This document shows, in pieces, positions 25,243 through 32,716 of a stretch of 42,795 nt of DNA (positions within the stretch are counted from its first letter, which is position 1; every line of letters begins with the position of its first letter). The stretch comes from Geobacteraceae bacterium (GTDB lineage: Bacteria; Desulfobacterota; Desulfuromonadia; Geobacterales; Geobacteraceae): the NCBI GenBank assembly GCA_009773645.1, contig WSYB01000030.1, forward strand, positions 1 through 42,795. The letters run 5' to 3'. Position numbers and translations under genes: made by a program. Below the pieces are notes generated by a model, which was not told the origin of the DNA, searched no databases, and saw only the letters and a list, made by a program, of their open reading frames with translations.

Positions 25243-26418
25243 TCACGAGAACGCCGAGGGCTCCATCGTGCGGGGTCTTACCAGGAAAAGAAGGAGGAGC
25301 GCCGCCAGGCAGGAGAGGAACGCGCCAATGCCAAAGGCTGCGTGCGGGCTTATCGTCTGCCAGATAAAACCGAAGATAAGACTGGCGGGAAGCGCGCCTA
25401 GGCCTGTGGCAAAGTTGTACCAGCCGAATGCCCCGCCCCGTTCGGAAGGGTCCGCCATATCCGCCAGAAGCGCCTTTTCAACCCCCTCGGTCAGCCCGTA
25501 GAAGAGCCCGTAGAAGGCAAACAGAAGCCATATGTGCAGCTCGGTCGCAGCAAAGGCAAATCCCGTATAGGACAGCGCATAGACGCCCCAGCCGCCAACA
25601 ATCACACCGCGCCGGCCAATCCGGTCGGAAAGGGCGCCGAACGGCATGGTGGAGAGCATTTTGACCAGGTGGAAAAAGGTCCACAAAAGCGGGATGCGTG
25701 CGGGGGTAACACCAAGTTCCCCTGCCCGCAGCAGCAGAAAGGCGTCGGAGGAGTTGCCCAGGGTAAATAGGAAAAGAATGAGGAGGTAGGTTCTGAGCCT
25801 CCCTTTTGGCACCATCCGGAGAAATCCGACGTCGGTTCCCCTTTTCCTCGTCACATCCTTGACCTTCACAACGATCAAGACAACCGCCAGGATGCCCGGA
25901 ATGGCGGCCAGCCAGAAAACGGTCCGCAGATCCCTGACAAACCAGGTAAGGAGGACGGTCGCAATGAGCGGCCCCAGGATGGCGCCGGCATGATCCATGG
26001 AACGGTGAAAGCCGTAGGCCTTCCCCCGCACGGAGGGGTCGGTGGAATCGGCAATCAGCGCATCGCGGGGGGAGGTCCTGATCCCCTTCCCCACCCGGTC
26101 GGCAAAGCGGATGAAGAGGACGGTCAGGGGGGTTGCGGCGGCAGCTATGAGCGGGCGGGCAATGGACGAGATGGCGTAACCTGAAAGGACCAGTTTTTTC
26201 CGCCCCTTTACCCGGTCGGAGGCGATGCCTGAAGCGAGCTTCAGGAGGGAAGAGGTCGATTCCGCCACCCCTTCGATCACCCCGAGAAAGGCCGGCCCCG
26301 CCCCCAGAACGGAGGTGAGAAAGAGGGGGAGCAGGGGATAGATCATCTCGCTGGAGACATCGGTGAGAAAACTGACCAGGCCGAGAATCAGCACGTTACC
26401 GGTAATGCCGCTGAACAA
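25243..26418 (-). CDS. MFS transporter
   Basis: A 391-residue integral membrane protein with about twelve hydrophobic helices in two halves. Major-facilitator signatures sit in the loops: GIASDRVKGRKK after helix 2 and GALSDRIGRRG in the second half. RVGKGIRTSPRDALIADS is characteristic of a subgroup of bacterial MFS proteins related to drug and unknown-substrate exporters. The start is TTG at 26418, 5 bases after a perfect AGGAGG. It is the only gene between the heptamer arrays and the conduit operon. The substrate cannot be deduced. Confidence 0.88.
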   Translation of the reverse strand: MFSGITGNVLILGLVSFLTDVSSEMIYPLLPLFLTSVLGAGPAFLGVIEGVAESTSSLLKLASGIASDRVKGRKKLVLSGYAISSIARPLIAAAATPLTVLFIRFADRVGKGIRTSPRDALIADSTDPSVRGKAYGFHRSMDHAGAILGPLIATVLLTWFVRDLRTVFWLAAIPGILAVVLIVVKVKDVTRKRGTDVGFLRMVPKGRLRTYLLILFLFTLGNSSDAFLLLRAGELGVTPARIPLLWTFFHLVKMLSTMPFGALSDRIGRRGVIVGGWGVYALSYTGFAFAATELHIWLLFAFYGLFYGLTEGVEKALLADMADPSERGGAFGWYNFATGLGALPASLIFGFIWQTISPHAAFGIGAFLSCLAALLLLFLVRPRTMEPSAFS

Positions 26419-26433
26419 GGGAACCTCCTACAT

Positions 26434-26589
26434 CGGGGATCGGGGATCCGGGATCCGGGATCCGGGATTGGGGATTGGGGATTGGGGAATCTTACGCCAT
26501 GATTCAAAAGCCGGAATCCGAAACTAGGGTTCAGGTCCCCGGTTCCCGGTCCCCGGTTCCCGCTTCCCGGTCCCCGCTGCCCGGTCCCA
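26434..26589. repeat. Paired heptamer arrays, 8 + 8 units, overlapping the rsmI 3' end
   Basis: Left arm 26434-26489: eight 7-bp units (CGGGGAT x2, CCGGGAT x3, TGGGGAT x2, TGGGGAA). Right arm 26534-26589: eight 7-bp units (GGTCCCC/GGTTCCC variants), broadly complementary to the left arm. A 44-bp unrelated centre separates them. The right arm is translated as the C-terminal tail of RsmI. Confidence 0.88.
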
Positions 26590-27505
26590 CCTTGCCTTTC
26601 AGCTTCAGCGCCTCATTATACACCTCACTGCGTGGCTGCCCGGTCTCCAGCGCCACCTGTCTGACCGCGTCTTTGAGGGAAAGTTTCCCGGACAGCATAT
26701 GCTTTTGCAGCAGATCTGCCACGGAAGGCATATCCCCCTTTTCAGGCGCGGCAGCGGGGGCAAGGAGAATCGCGACCTCCCCCTTTACCGTCCTTTCCTG
26801 GAATTTTTCCATGACTTCAGATACCCGCCCGCGGACAAACTCCTCGTACACCTTGGTCAACTCCCGGGCAACCACCGCCTCCCGGTCGCCGCAGAGCTCC
26901 AGGATATCGGCAAGGGTCGACAGCAGGCGATTCGGCGATTCGTAGAAGATGAGAACCCGCCGCTCCGATTTCAGCTCTGCGAGCCGCTCCCTCCGTTTCC
27001 CCTGCCGGTTCGGAAGAAACCCTTCGAAGGCGAAGCGGTCGGTGGGGAGCCCAGAAGCGGAAAGGGCGGTAACGGCAGCAGAAGGCCCCGGAATCGGCAC
27101 TACGGGAATGCCTGCAGCCACGGCATCCCGCACCAGTTGATAGCCGGGGTCGGAGATACAGGGGGTGCCCGCGTCCGAGATCAGGGCCACCGATTCCCCC
27201 GCTGCAAGCTTTTCAAGGATATAGCTCCCCTTCAGATTCTTGTTATGGTCGAAATAGGAGGTGAGAGGCCTGGAAATGCCGAAATGGGAAAGGAGCTTGC
27301 GGGAATGGCGTGTATCCTCGGCGGCGATCAGGTCCACCTCCTTCAGGATGCGGACCGCGCGGAAAGTGATATCCTCCAGGTTGCCGATGGGGGTGGCAAC
27401 AATGTACAAAGTTCCGTGAGGGGTGAAGGGTGAGGGGTGAGGCGTAACGGCTTGATGCCCGGAAGGCGTTTTTCCCCTCCTCACTCCTTTCTCCTCACCC
27501 CTCAC
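26531..27505 (-). CDS. rsmI: 16S rRNA (cytidine-1402-2'-O)-methyltransferase
   Basis: SAM-dependent enzyme that 2'-O-methylates C1402 in the decoding centre. The tetrapyrrole-methylase-fold core begins TLYIVATPIGNLEDITFRAV and contains AAEDTRHSRKLLSHF, LISDAGTPCISDPG and VPIPGPSA. The core is normal, but both ends are odd. The first 32 residues of the 324-residue frame come from a heptamer array, and the last 18 (Gly, Arg, Glu, Thr, Pro) from another. The drawn start is GTG 27505, with GGGGG upstream. A TTG at 27409 giving 292 residues and an N-terminus at the family position is an alternative, though its ribosome-binding site is poor. nadE ends 2 bp upstream. Confidence 0.9.
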   Translation of the reverse strand: MRGEEKGVRRGKTPSGHQAVTPHPSPFTPHGTLYIVATPIGNLEDITFRAVRILKEVDLIAAEDTRHSRKLLSHFGISRPLTSYFDHNKNLKGSYILEKLAAGESVALISDAGTPCISDPGYQLVRDAVAAGIPVVPIPGPSAAVTALSASGLPTDRFAFEGFLPNRQGKRRERLAELKSERRVLIFYESPNRLLSTLADILELCGDREAVVARELTKVYEEFVRGRVSEVMEKFQERTVKGEVAILLAPAAAPEKGDMPSVADLLQKHMLSGKLSLKDAVRQVALETGQPRSEVYNEALKLKGKVGPGSGDREAGTGDREPGT

Positions 27506-27506
27506 G
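27416..27506. repeat. Paired heptamer arrays, 4 + 4 units, at the rsmI 5' end
   Basis: Left arm 27416-27443: GTGAGGG, GTGAAGG, GTGAGGG, GTGAGGC. Right arm, read on the minus strand from 27506: GTGAGGG, GTGAGGA, GAAAGGA, GTGAGGA. The arms are inverted copies about 35 bp apart and could fold into a hairpin in the nadE-rsmI message. Confidence 0.88.
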
Positions 27507-27507
27507 T

Positions 27508-28329
27508 TTATTTCCCCCAGTCTCGGGAATAGCGGAAATCCCGGTCGATGGTCCGGTTGGAAACCTTGGCAATGACCGGAAGCCTCCGCTTGAAGTGGGA
27601 ATTCTGCACCTTGCCGTAGACCGTGTCGATGAACGCCGGCGCAAAACCGCGGGCGAGGAGCTCTTCGCGGTTGCAGCGCATGTCCACCATGTGGTAGAGG
27701 AGTTCATCCACCTCCCGGTAGGTAAAGCCCAGCTCCTGCTCGTCGGTCTGGCCGGCCCACAGGTCGGCGGAGGGCTTTTTCTCGATGATCACCCGCGGCA
27801 CCCCCATCTCCTCCGAAAGCTGCCAGACCTGGGTCTTGTAGATGTCGCCGATGGGATTCAAGGCGCTCGCCATGTCGCCGTAAAGGGTGCCGTACCCCAG
27901 GAGGAGCTCCGTCTTGTTGCTGGTGCCGAGCACCAGGGCGGAAAAGGCCGCCGAATGGTCGAACAGGATGGTCATCCGCTCCCGCGCCATCTTGTTCCCC
28001 CGCCGCAGGTTATCGGCCTCGGGGAAAAGATCGAAATAGGGGTCCACCATCGGGGTGATCTCGATGACTTCGTGATGAACGCCCAGTTTGCCGGCAAGGA
28101 GCCGGGCATGGGCCTCGCTTTCAGGGTTGCTTGTGCGATAGGGCATGATGCAGGCATGGACGTTTTCCGGCCCCAGCGCCTCGGCGGCCAGACAGACCAC
28201 CAGAGCAGAGTCGATGCCGCCGGAAAGCCCCAGCACTGCCCGTTTAAGTCCCACCTTTTCCACCTCTTCCCGGATGAAGCCGACCAGGATCTTGCGCAGA
28301 AGTCGCGTGTTTACCGTGAGATTCGACAT
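27508..28329 (-). CDS. nadE: NAD+ synthetase (synthetase subunit)
   Basis: Adenylates nicotinate adenine dinucleotide and amidates it to NAD+. The 273-residue protein has the PP-loop [13 protein letters not shown] (about 34-46), [29 protein letters not shown], and [13 protein letters not shown], all typical of NadE. It lacks the N-terminal glutaminase domain found in long NadE proteins; that domain is the adjacent upstream gene. The upstream stop and this ATG overlap as TGATG, which implies coupled translation. The two proteins probably work together as a split glutamine-dependent enzyme. Confidence 0.95.
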   Translation of the reverse strand: MSNLTVNTRLLRKILVGFIREEVEKVGLKRAVLGLSGGIDSALVVCLAAEALGPENVHACIMPYRTSNPESEAHARLLAGKLGVHHEVIEITPMVDPYFDLFPEADNLRRGNKMARERMTILFDHSAAFSALVLGTSNKTELLLGYGTLYGDMASALNPIGDIYKTQVWQLSEEMGVPRVIIEKKPSADLWAGQTDEQELGFTYREVDELLYHMVDMRCNREELLARGFAPAFIDTVYGKVQNSHFKRRLPVIAKVSNRTIDRDFRYSRDWGK

Positions 28330-29180
28330 CAGCAGTCCCTCTCTCTTTCAATGCGGCGCAGTTCCTTCATGGTAATGAAGAGGTTTTCGTCGCGCATCAT
28401 GGGGGAAAAGATCCGCTCGCGGCGCAGCGCCCCCTCCTCGATTCCGGCCAGCACAAAGTCCTCCTCCAGGACCATTCCGCGGGCGGCAACGTCCCCGCAA
28501 GGGGCAACCGATTCGGACCCTCCCCAGAAACTGACCCCGTCCTCATAGCCGACCCTGTTGCAGTAAAGGACCCGGCAGTTGAGGAACATGGCGGTGGTGG
28601 AGGTGAGTTTTTGCCAGGCTGCGGTGGAGCCCAGGCTCTCATCGGCTGTAATTCCACGGCCGGGGCTGCTGGAGAGGCATAAAAGGGTGGTGGCGCCGTC
28701 CATGGCGAGAATGTAGGGTGCCGACAGATGCCACATATCCTCGCAAATAAGCAAACCCATCCGCCCGAATCTGGTGTCGAAGGCGCGGAACCGCTCTCCG
28801 TGGGCCAGGTAGCGCTGCTCGTCGAACAGGCCGTAGGTGGGGAGGTAGACCTTGCGGTGGAGATGTCTTATCTCTCCCTCCTCCAGGTAAAGGGCGGAGT
28901 TGAAGAAGCGGTAGTCGGGGGAGACCTCCACAAAGCCGAAGGCGATGGAGATATGGCGGGAGAGTTCGACAAGCTTTTTGATTTCAGGAGAGTCCAGGGA
29001 AAGGGCCACTTCCGGCACCAGGTCCTTCAGAAAATAACCGGTCAGAGCCAGTTCGGGAAGGAGCACTAGCCCGGCCTTCTCCCGTATCCCCCGCTCCACG
29101 GCGGCCTCCACGATGGCGAGGTTATCGGCCACACATCCCAGCTTCGGCTTTATCTGCGCCAGGGCAACGGTAAAATCCAT
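28329..29180 (-). CDS. Nitrilase-family amidase, likely glutaminase partner of NadE
   Basis: A 283-residue carbon-nitrogen hydrolase. The catalytic triad is visible: Glu in [10 protein letters not shown], Lys in [10 protein letters not shown], and Cys in [10 protein letters not shown]. It also has the ADESLGS segment seen in the amidase half of glutamine-dependent NAD synthetases. It would release ammonia from glutamine for NadE. The start is the ATG at 29180 ([12 protein letters not shown]), 7 bases after GGAGA; a 19-codon upstream extension is unlikely. Other nitrilase substrates cannot be excluded from motifs alone, but the overlapping nadE start makes this role likely. Confidence 0.88.
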   Translation of the reverse strand: MDFTVALAQIKPKLGCVADNLAIVEAAVERGIREKAGLVLLPELALTGYFLKDLVPEVALSLDSPEIKKLVELSRHISIAFGFVEVSPDYRFFNSALYLEEGEIRHLHRKVYLPTYGLFDEQRYLAHGERFRAFDTRFGRMGLLICEDMWHLSAPYILAMDGATTLLCLSSSPGRGITADESLGSTAAWQKLTSTTAMFLNCRVLYCNRVGYEDGVSFWGGSESVAPCGDVAARGMVLEEDFVLAGIEEGALRRERIFSPMMRDENLFITMKELRRIERERDC

Positions 29181-29367
29181 ATCGTTCTCCGCTTGTAGAT
29201 TTCCGGCAAAGGTAGCACAAGAATGCGGCATTTGCAATCCGTCGAGTTTTGAACTCTTTTCCCTTTTGCTCGGCCGGAGACCACGATGTACCGGCAGGGA
29301 GGGAGCTGCTTCATTAAATCACAAATTGCATGATCGCAAGTCTGACTTGGTCTTTCTGTTCCCACCC

Positions 29368-29766
29368 TCAGTTTCCTTTTTCCCCTATCGGGCTGGAGTG
29401 CGAACGGAGCCACGCTTCGGCCTCCTCTTGCCCCGCCCCGCCTTCCGCCATCTCCATGGTGAAACGGTAGATCTCTTTCTGAGATGCATCCACGAGGAAG
29501 CCGTTTCTGCGCAGGAAAATTCCGGCTGCGGTGACCGCCGTGCGCTTGTTGCCATCGACAAAGGGGTGATTCTTGATGAGTGATTCCATGAGCGCGGCGG
29601 CTTTCGCGATGAGGTCGGGGTAGAGGTCGTTTCTGTCGAAGGTTGCCTGAGGCCGGGCGGCAGCCGCCTGAAGGGCGCCGAGGTCGCGCACGCCGTGTGT
29701 GCCGCCGGTTGCCTCGATCAGCCGGTAGTGGATGAACATGATCTGCTGCGGGGTGAGATATTCCAT
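29368..29766 (-). CDS. doc: Doc-type toxin (Fic/AMPylase-like fold)
   Basis: A 132-residue Fic/Doc-family toxin. The active-site loop reads HPFVDGNKR (about 67-75), the Doc variant of HPFxxGNGR. Doc of phage P1 phosphorylates EF-Tu and stops translation. The N-terminus IHYRLIEATGGTHGVRDLGALQAAAARP is typical of Doc. The ATG follows directly on the stop codon of the antitoxin gene. The partner here is an AbrB-type protein rather than the usual Phd. Length and motif are intact, so the toxin is probably functional. Confidence 0.92.
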   Translation of the reverse strand: MEYLTPQQIMFIHYRLIEATGGTHGVRDLGALQAAAARPQATFDRNDLYPDLIAKAAALMESLIKNHPFVDGNKRTAVTAAGIFLRRNGFLVDASQKEIYRFTMEMAEGGAGQEEAEAWLRSHSSPIGEKGN

Positions 29767-30012
29767 CTACTCGGCCAGCTTTTTCAAAGCCGGTTTGTAG
29801 TGTTCGATAAAGTCGTTCACCTGGGAAACGAACTCCGCATCCACCCCTTCGGGATACTTATCCTGCTTTACCGGCTCGATGACTATCCTGCCGTGCTCCT
29901 CGTCCAGCTGAACCTCGACTTCCGAGCCGACCGCCAGTTTGAGCTTCTCCAAGGCCTCAACCGGCAAGGATACCCCTCGGCTGTTACCAATAGCACATAT
30001 TTTCCTGCGCAT
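29767..30012 (-). CDS. AbrB/MazE-type antitoxin paired with Doc
   Basis: An 81-residue protein: a SpoVT/AbrB swapped-hairpin DNA-binding domain at the N-terminus (RRKICAIGNSRGVSLPVEAL, then GSEVEVQLDEEHGRIVIEPV), and a C-terminal acidic helical tail (about 50-81) that should bind and block the toxin. The start is the ATG at 30012, after GGAGGAAAGC; a 26-codon upstream extension would run through the promoter. The gene lies directly ahead of doc with no gap. An operator-like palindrome overlaps its -10 element, fitting the self-repression common in these modules. Confidence 0.88.
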   Translation of the reverse strand: MRRKICAIGNSRGVSLPVEALEKLKLAVGSEVEVQLDEEHGRIVIEPVKQDKYPEGVDAEFVSQVNDFIEHYKPALKKLAE

Positions 30013-30028
30013 GCTTTCCTCCGGCAAA

Positions 30029-30069
30029 GTTATAACTTGGATTATAACAGACAACAGAAAGAGCATCAA
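30029..30069 (-). promoter_or_regulatory. Promoter and palindromic operator of the abrB-doc module
   Basis: TTGATG (30064-30069), 17 bases, TATAAT (30041-30046) on the minus strand. A perfect inverted repeat GTTATAA-N6-TTATAAC (30029-30048) covers the -10, so a bound repressor would block polymerase. Confidence 0.75.
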
Positions 30070-30098
30070 CCCCTCACCGACACCCCTCACTCATCCCC

Positions 30099-31253
30099 TT
30101 ATGCAGTAAACAGAGCAGCGCCGTTCTCTGCCAACTCCGCAGCCGGAACGGCTTCGACGTTTTCCGCCAGAGTAAAGCTCCGGTCCCCCGGATAAATGAC
30201 CACGAGCCGGTCGAGCGCCAGGTCTTCCAGCGCGATCCGCATGGAGGGGGTGAGCCGCGGGGCATCCATCCGTTTGACCTCGACCCCTAAACGGCGCCCG
30301 TTCTTGAAAAGGAGGAGGTCCAACTCTGCGCCGGCGTGGGTGGCCCAGAAATAGGCATCATCAGGCTGTGACAGCTTGAGCACCTCCTCGATAACGTATC
30401 CCTCCCACGACGCCCCGCATTTCGGGTGGCACAGGAGGTCGTCCAGAGTACGGATGCCGAGCAATTGGTGAAGAAGTCCGCTGTCACGGAAATAGACCTT
30501 GGGCGATTTGACCTGGCGCTTTTTCAGGTTCTCAAACCAGGGCCGCAGTTGCCGCACCATGAAAACCCCCTCCAAAAGGTCGAGGTAGCGGCGGACGGTC
30601 GACTCGTTCACGCCGAGAGAGCGGGCCGGTTCGGCTGCATTCCATATCTGGCCGTGGTAGTGGGCCAGCATGGTCCAGAAACGGAGGAGCATCGGCGCGG
30701 GAGTGCCGATGCCGAACTGGGGCATGTCCCTTTCCAGAAAAGTCTGGATGAAGTTCTTCCGCCAAGCCAGGCTGTCGGCATCGCTATCCGCCAGGAACGA
30801 GAGGGGGAACCCGCCGCGCAGCCAGTGTCGGTCGTATCCCCCTTTCCCGACGTCCCGAAGGCCGAAACCGCCGATGGGCACGGTTTCCAGCCTGCCGGCT
30901 AGCGATTCTGACGATTGCCTTAAAAGCGCAGGCGAGGCGCTGCCGAGAATGAGAAATCGTGCCTGGAGAGGATCACGGTCAGCCAGCACCCGCAACACCG
31001 GAAATAGCTCCGGTCGGCGCTGAACTTCGTCGATAACCACGAGCCCCTTGAGATTACGGAGGGCGGTCATGGGCTCATCGAGACGGGCGAGACTCAGAGG
31101 GTCTTCAAGATCGAAATAATTAAGTGACTCGGGCGGCACGAACTGGCGGGCAAGCGTGGTCTTACCGCACTGGCGCGGCCCCAGGAGGGCCACAATGCGG
31201 CTCCGGTTGAGGGCGGTCCTGATGGCGGCTGTGATGAAAGGTCGTTGAATCAT
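30099..31253 (-). CDS. DUF4143-type AAA ATPase (first copy)
   Basis: A 384-residue protein of the bacterial AAA/DUF4143 group. Walker A (LLGPRQCGKTTL) is near residue 25, Walker B-like VVIDEVQRRPELF near 70, a GSASPAL sensor follows, then a winged-helix-like segment (LGVNESTVRRYLDLLEGVF). The C-terminal domain has the nuclease-like pattern GAELDLLLFKNGRRLGVEVK. The ATG at 31253 lies 6 bases after a good -10 element, with no ribosome-binding site; the longer frame upstream is unsupported. The function of this group is unknown. They are common in accessory regions with toxin-antitoxin genes. Confidence 0.82.
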   Translation of the reverse strand: MIQRPFITAAIRTALNRSRIVALLGPRQCGKTTLARQFVPPESLNYFDLEDPLSLARLDEPMTALRNLKGLVVIDEVQRRPELFPVLRVLADRDPLQARFLILGSASPALLRQSSESLAGRLETVPIGGFGLRDVGKGGYDRHWLRGGFPLSFLADSDADSLAWRKNFIQTFLERDMPQFGIGTPAPMLLRFWTMLAHYHGQIWNAAEPARSLGVNESTVRRYLDLLEGVFMVRQLRPWFENLKKRQVKSPKVYFRDSGLLHQLLGIRTLDDLLCHPKCGASWEGYVIEEVLKLSQPDDAYFWATHAGAELDLLLFKNGRRLGVEVKRMDAPRLTPSMRIALEDLALDRLVVIYPGDRSFTLAENVEAVPAAELAENGAALFTA

Positions 31254-31259
31254 GAACGC

Positions 31260-31288
31260 ATTATTGCCTTGAAAATCCGGTATGTCAA
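31260..31288 (-). promoter_or_regulatory. Promoter abutting the first DUF4143 ATPase start
   Basis: TTGACA (31283-31288), 17 bases, AATAAT (31260-31265) on the minus strand, with the ATG starting 6 bases later. The predicted message is leaderless. Confidence 0.6.
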
Positions 31289-31332
31289 GCGGGAATTTCA
31301 ATGTAATATTTTGGTCTTTCTGATCGGCATCA

Positions 31333-32607
31333 TCACACCCCCGCCAGCCATTTCCACAGCGGCATGATGCTGATCTTGCCCGCCTCTGTCGCAACGGTTT
31401 CCTCCTCTTCCGCGGTAAGCAGAAGCGCCTCATGTACGCCAAGCCCCCGCACCCCCTCAACCAGGCCATTCAGCTCCCGGTTCCTTGTGGCAGGATCGGA
31501 AATATCATAAGCCACATTGATCAGTCGCGGTGACGCACTCTCCGGCAGCACAAAGTCGATCTCCTGCTTTTGTCTGCCATAGCAGATAGTCTGCTCCTTC
31601 CGGCGCAGTTGCAAAAAGACGATGTTCTCGTAGATTCTGCCGATATCGGCGCCGGTCGGCAGCTCAACAACCCCTTTCAGACCGTGATCAACGGCGTAGA
31701 GTTTGCGCGGATTGCGCATGACCTCACGCTGCGACTGGGAGTTGACCGGCACGAGAAACAGCGCAAAAGCGTCCTCCAGGTAGGATATGTAGTCAAACAG
31801 AGTGTTCCGGGAAAGCTGAATCCCCTGCGAACGGAAATCGTTATACAGTTTCGAGAGGCTGAGCGGATTGGCTATATTGGAGAAGCAGTGTTTGATGAGT
31901 GATTTGAGCAGAAAGAGATTGCCGACGCCGTGGCGATCGGCAACATCGCGGTACATGATCATCTGCAGGTACTCATGCAGGATCTGCTTTGCACGCAGGT
32001 CGTCCACCCCGACTGTTTCAGGAAATCCGCCGGTTCGGCAGTACTCGGCAAAGGCGTTTTTCATCATGGACACGGCGCGTGACGAGTGTCCCGGCTTGAT
32101 CTCGCGGAACCTGAGATATTCGCTGAACGAGAGCGGAAACACCTCGAAAGAGATGGTGCGTCCCCGCAGGGAGGTCGCTATTTCCCGGCTGAGCAGCTTC
32201 GCTGACGATCCGGTGACGAATATGGAGCAGTTTTCCGTATCATGCAGCCTGCGGATGAAGCGCTCCCATTCCGGAGCGTTCTGAATTTCATCGAAGAAAA
32301 AATAGACCCGCCTGTCCCGGTTGTGCGGAAACAGCTCAAAGTATGAATCGAGGAATCCCCCCAGATCGTGCGGAGTCAATGGAAACAGCCGGTCATCTTC
32401 CAGGTTTATATAGACGATGGCGTCAGTTGGAATCGTCTGGCGCAGACGATGCATCAGGGAGTAAAGGATATTGGTCTTGCCGCTGCGGCGGACACCGATT
32501 AGTGAAATGATCTTGCCGGAATCAAGCGGAATTTCGATGTCACGCGGCACTACTAGGGAATAATCGCGCTCCTGGGAGTCGGTGATGATCTGCTTCCAAG
32601 GTTTCAT
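31333..32607 (-). CDS. DUF4143-type AAA ATPase (second, diverged copy)
   Basis: A 424-residue ATPase of the same broad architecture as its neighbour but clearly different in sequence. Walker A (LIGVRRSGKTNIL) is near residue 37 and Walker B-like YFFFDEIQNAPEWE near 105. ITGSSAKLLSREIATSLRGR-type residues follow (here written FVTGSSAKLL). A winged-helix segment (SRNTLFDYISYLEDAF) precedes the C-terminal domain with YENIVFLQLRR and EIDFVLP. The ATG is preceded by AGGAGG, which lies inside a perfect palindrome. It is 79 bp upstream of the first copy. The role is unknown. Confidence 0.82.
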   Translation of the reverse strand: MKPWKQIITDSQERDYSLVVPRDIEIPLDSGKIISLIGVRRSGKTNILYSLMHRLRQTIPTDAIVYINLEDDRLFPLTPHDLGGFLDSYFELFPHNRDRRVYFFFDEIQNAPEWERFIRRLHDTENCSIFVTGSSAKLLSREIATSLRGRTISFEVFPLSFSEYLRFREIKPGHSSRAVSMMKNAFAEYCRTGGFPETVGVDDLRAKQILHEYLQMIMYRDVADRHGVGNLFLLKSLIKHCFSNIANPLSLSKLYNDFRSQGIQLSRNTLFDYISYLEDAFALFLVPVNSQSQREVMRNPRKLYAVDHGLKGVVELPTGADIGRIYENIVFLQLRRKEQTICYGRQKQEIDFVLPESASPRLINVAYDISDPATRNRELNGLVEGVRGLGVHEALLLTAEEEETVATEAGKISIMPLWKWLAGV

Positions 32608-32630
32608 TTATACCTCCTATAAGGTATAAA
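32607..32630 (-). promoter_or_regulatory. Palindrome over the ribosome-binding site of the second ATPase
   Basis: TTTATACCT (32607-32615) and AGGTATAAA (32622-32630) form a perfect 9-bp inverted repeat with a 6-base centre. It covers the Shine-Dalgarno sequence and touches the ATG. A TTGATA-N16-TATACC promoter overlaps it, so it could act as DNA operator or as RNA hairpin. Confidence 0.6.
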
Positions 32631-32716
32631 GTAATATGTATTTGTATCAATGTAAAGAGATATTTAAGCGTTTGATACCTTGCAGGGGAGGGAGAAAATC
32701 GGGGCCGTCAAGGCCT

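Noticed and set aside
25105-25401. Plus-strand open frame of 98 codons rich in Arg, Lys and Glu
   Set aside because: It overlaps the 3' end of the MFS gene on the other strand, has no ribosome-binding site, and its composition is what the antisense of a hydrophobic protein gives.
26434-26589. Considered a CRISPR-like array
   Set aside because: Units are 7 bp with no spacers between them, and no cas genes are in the window.
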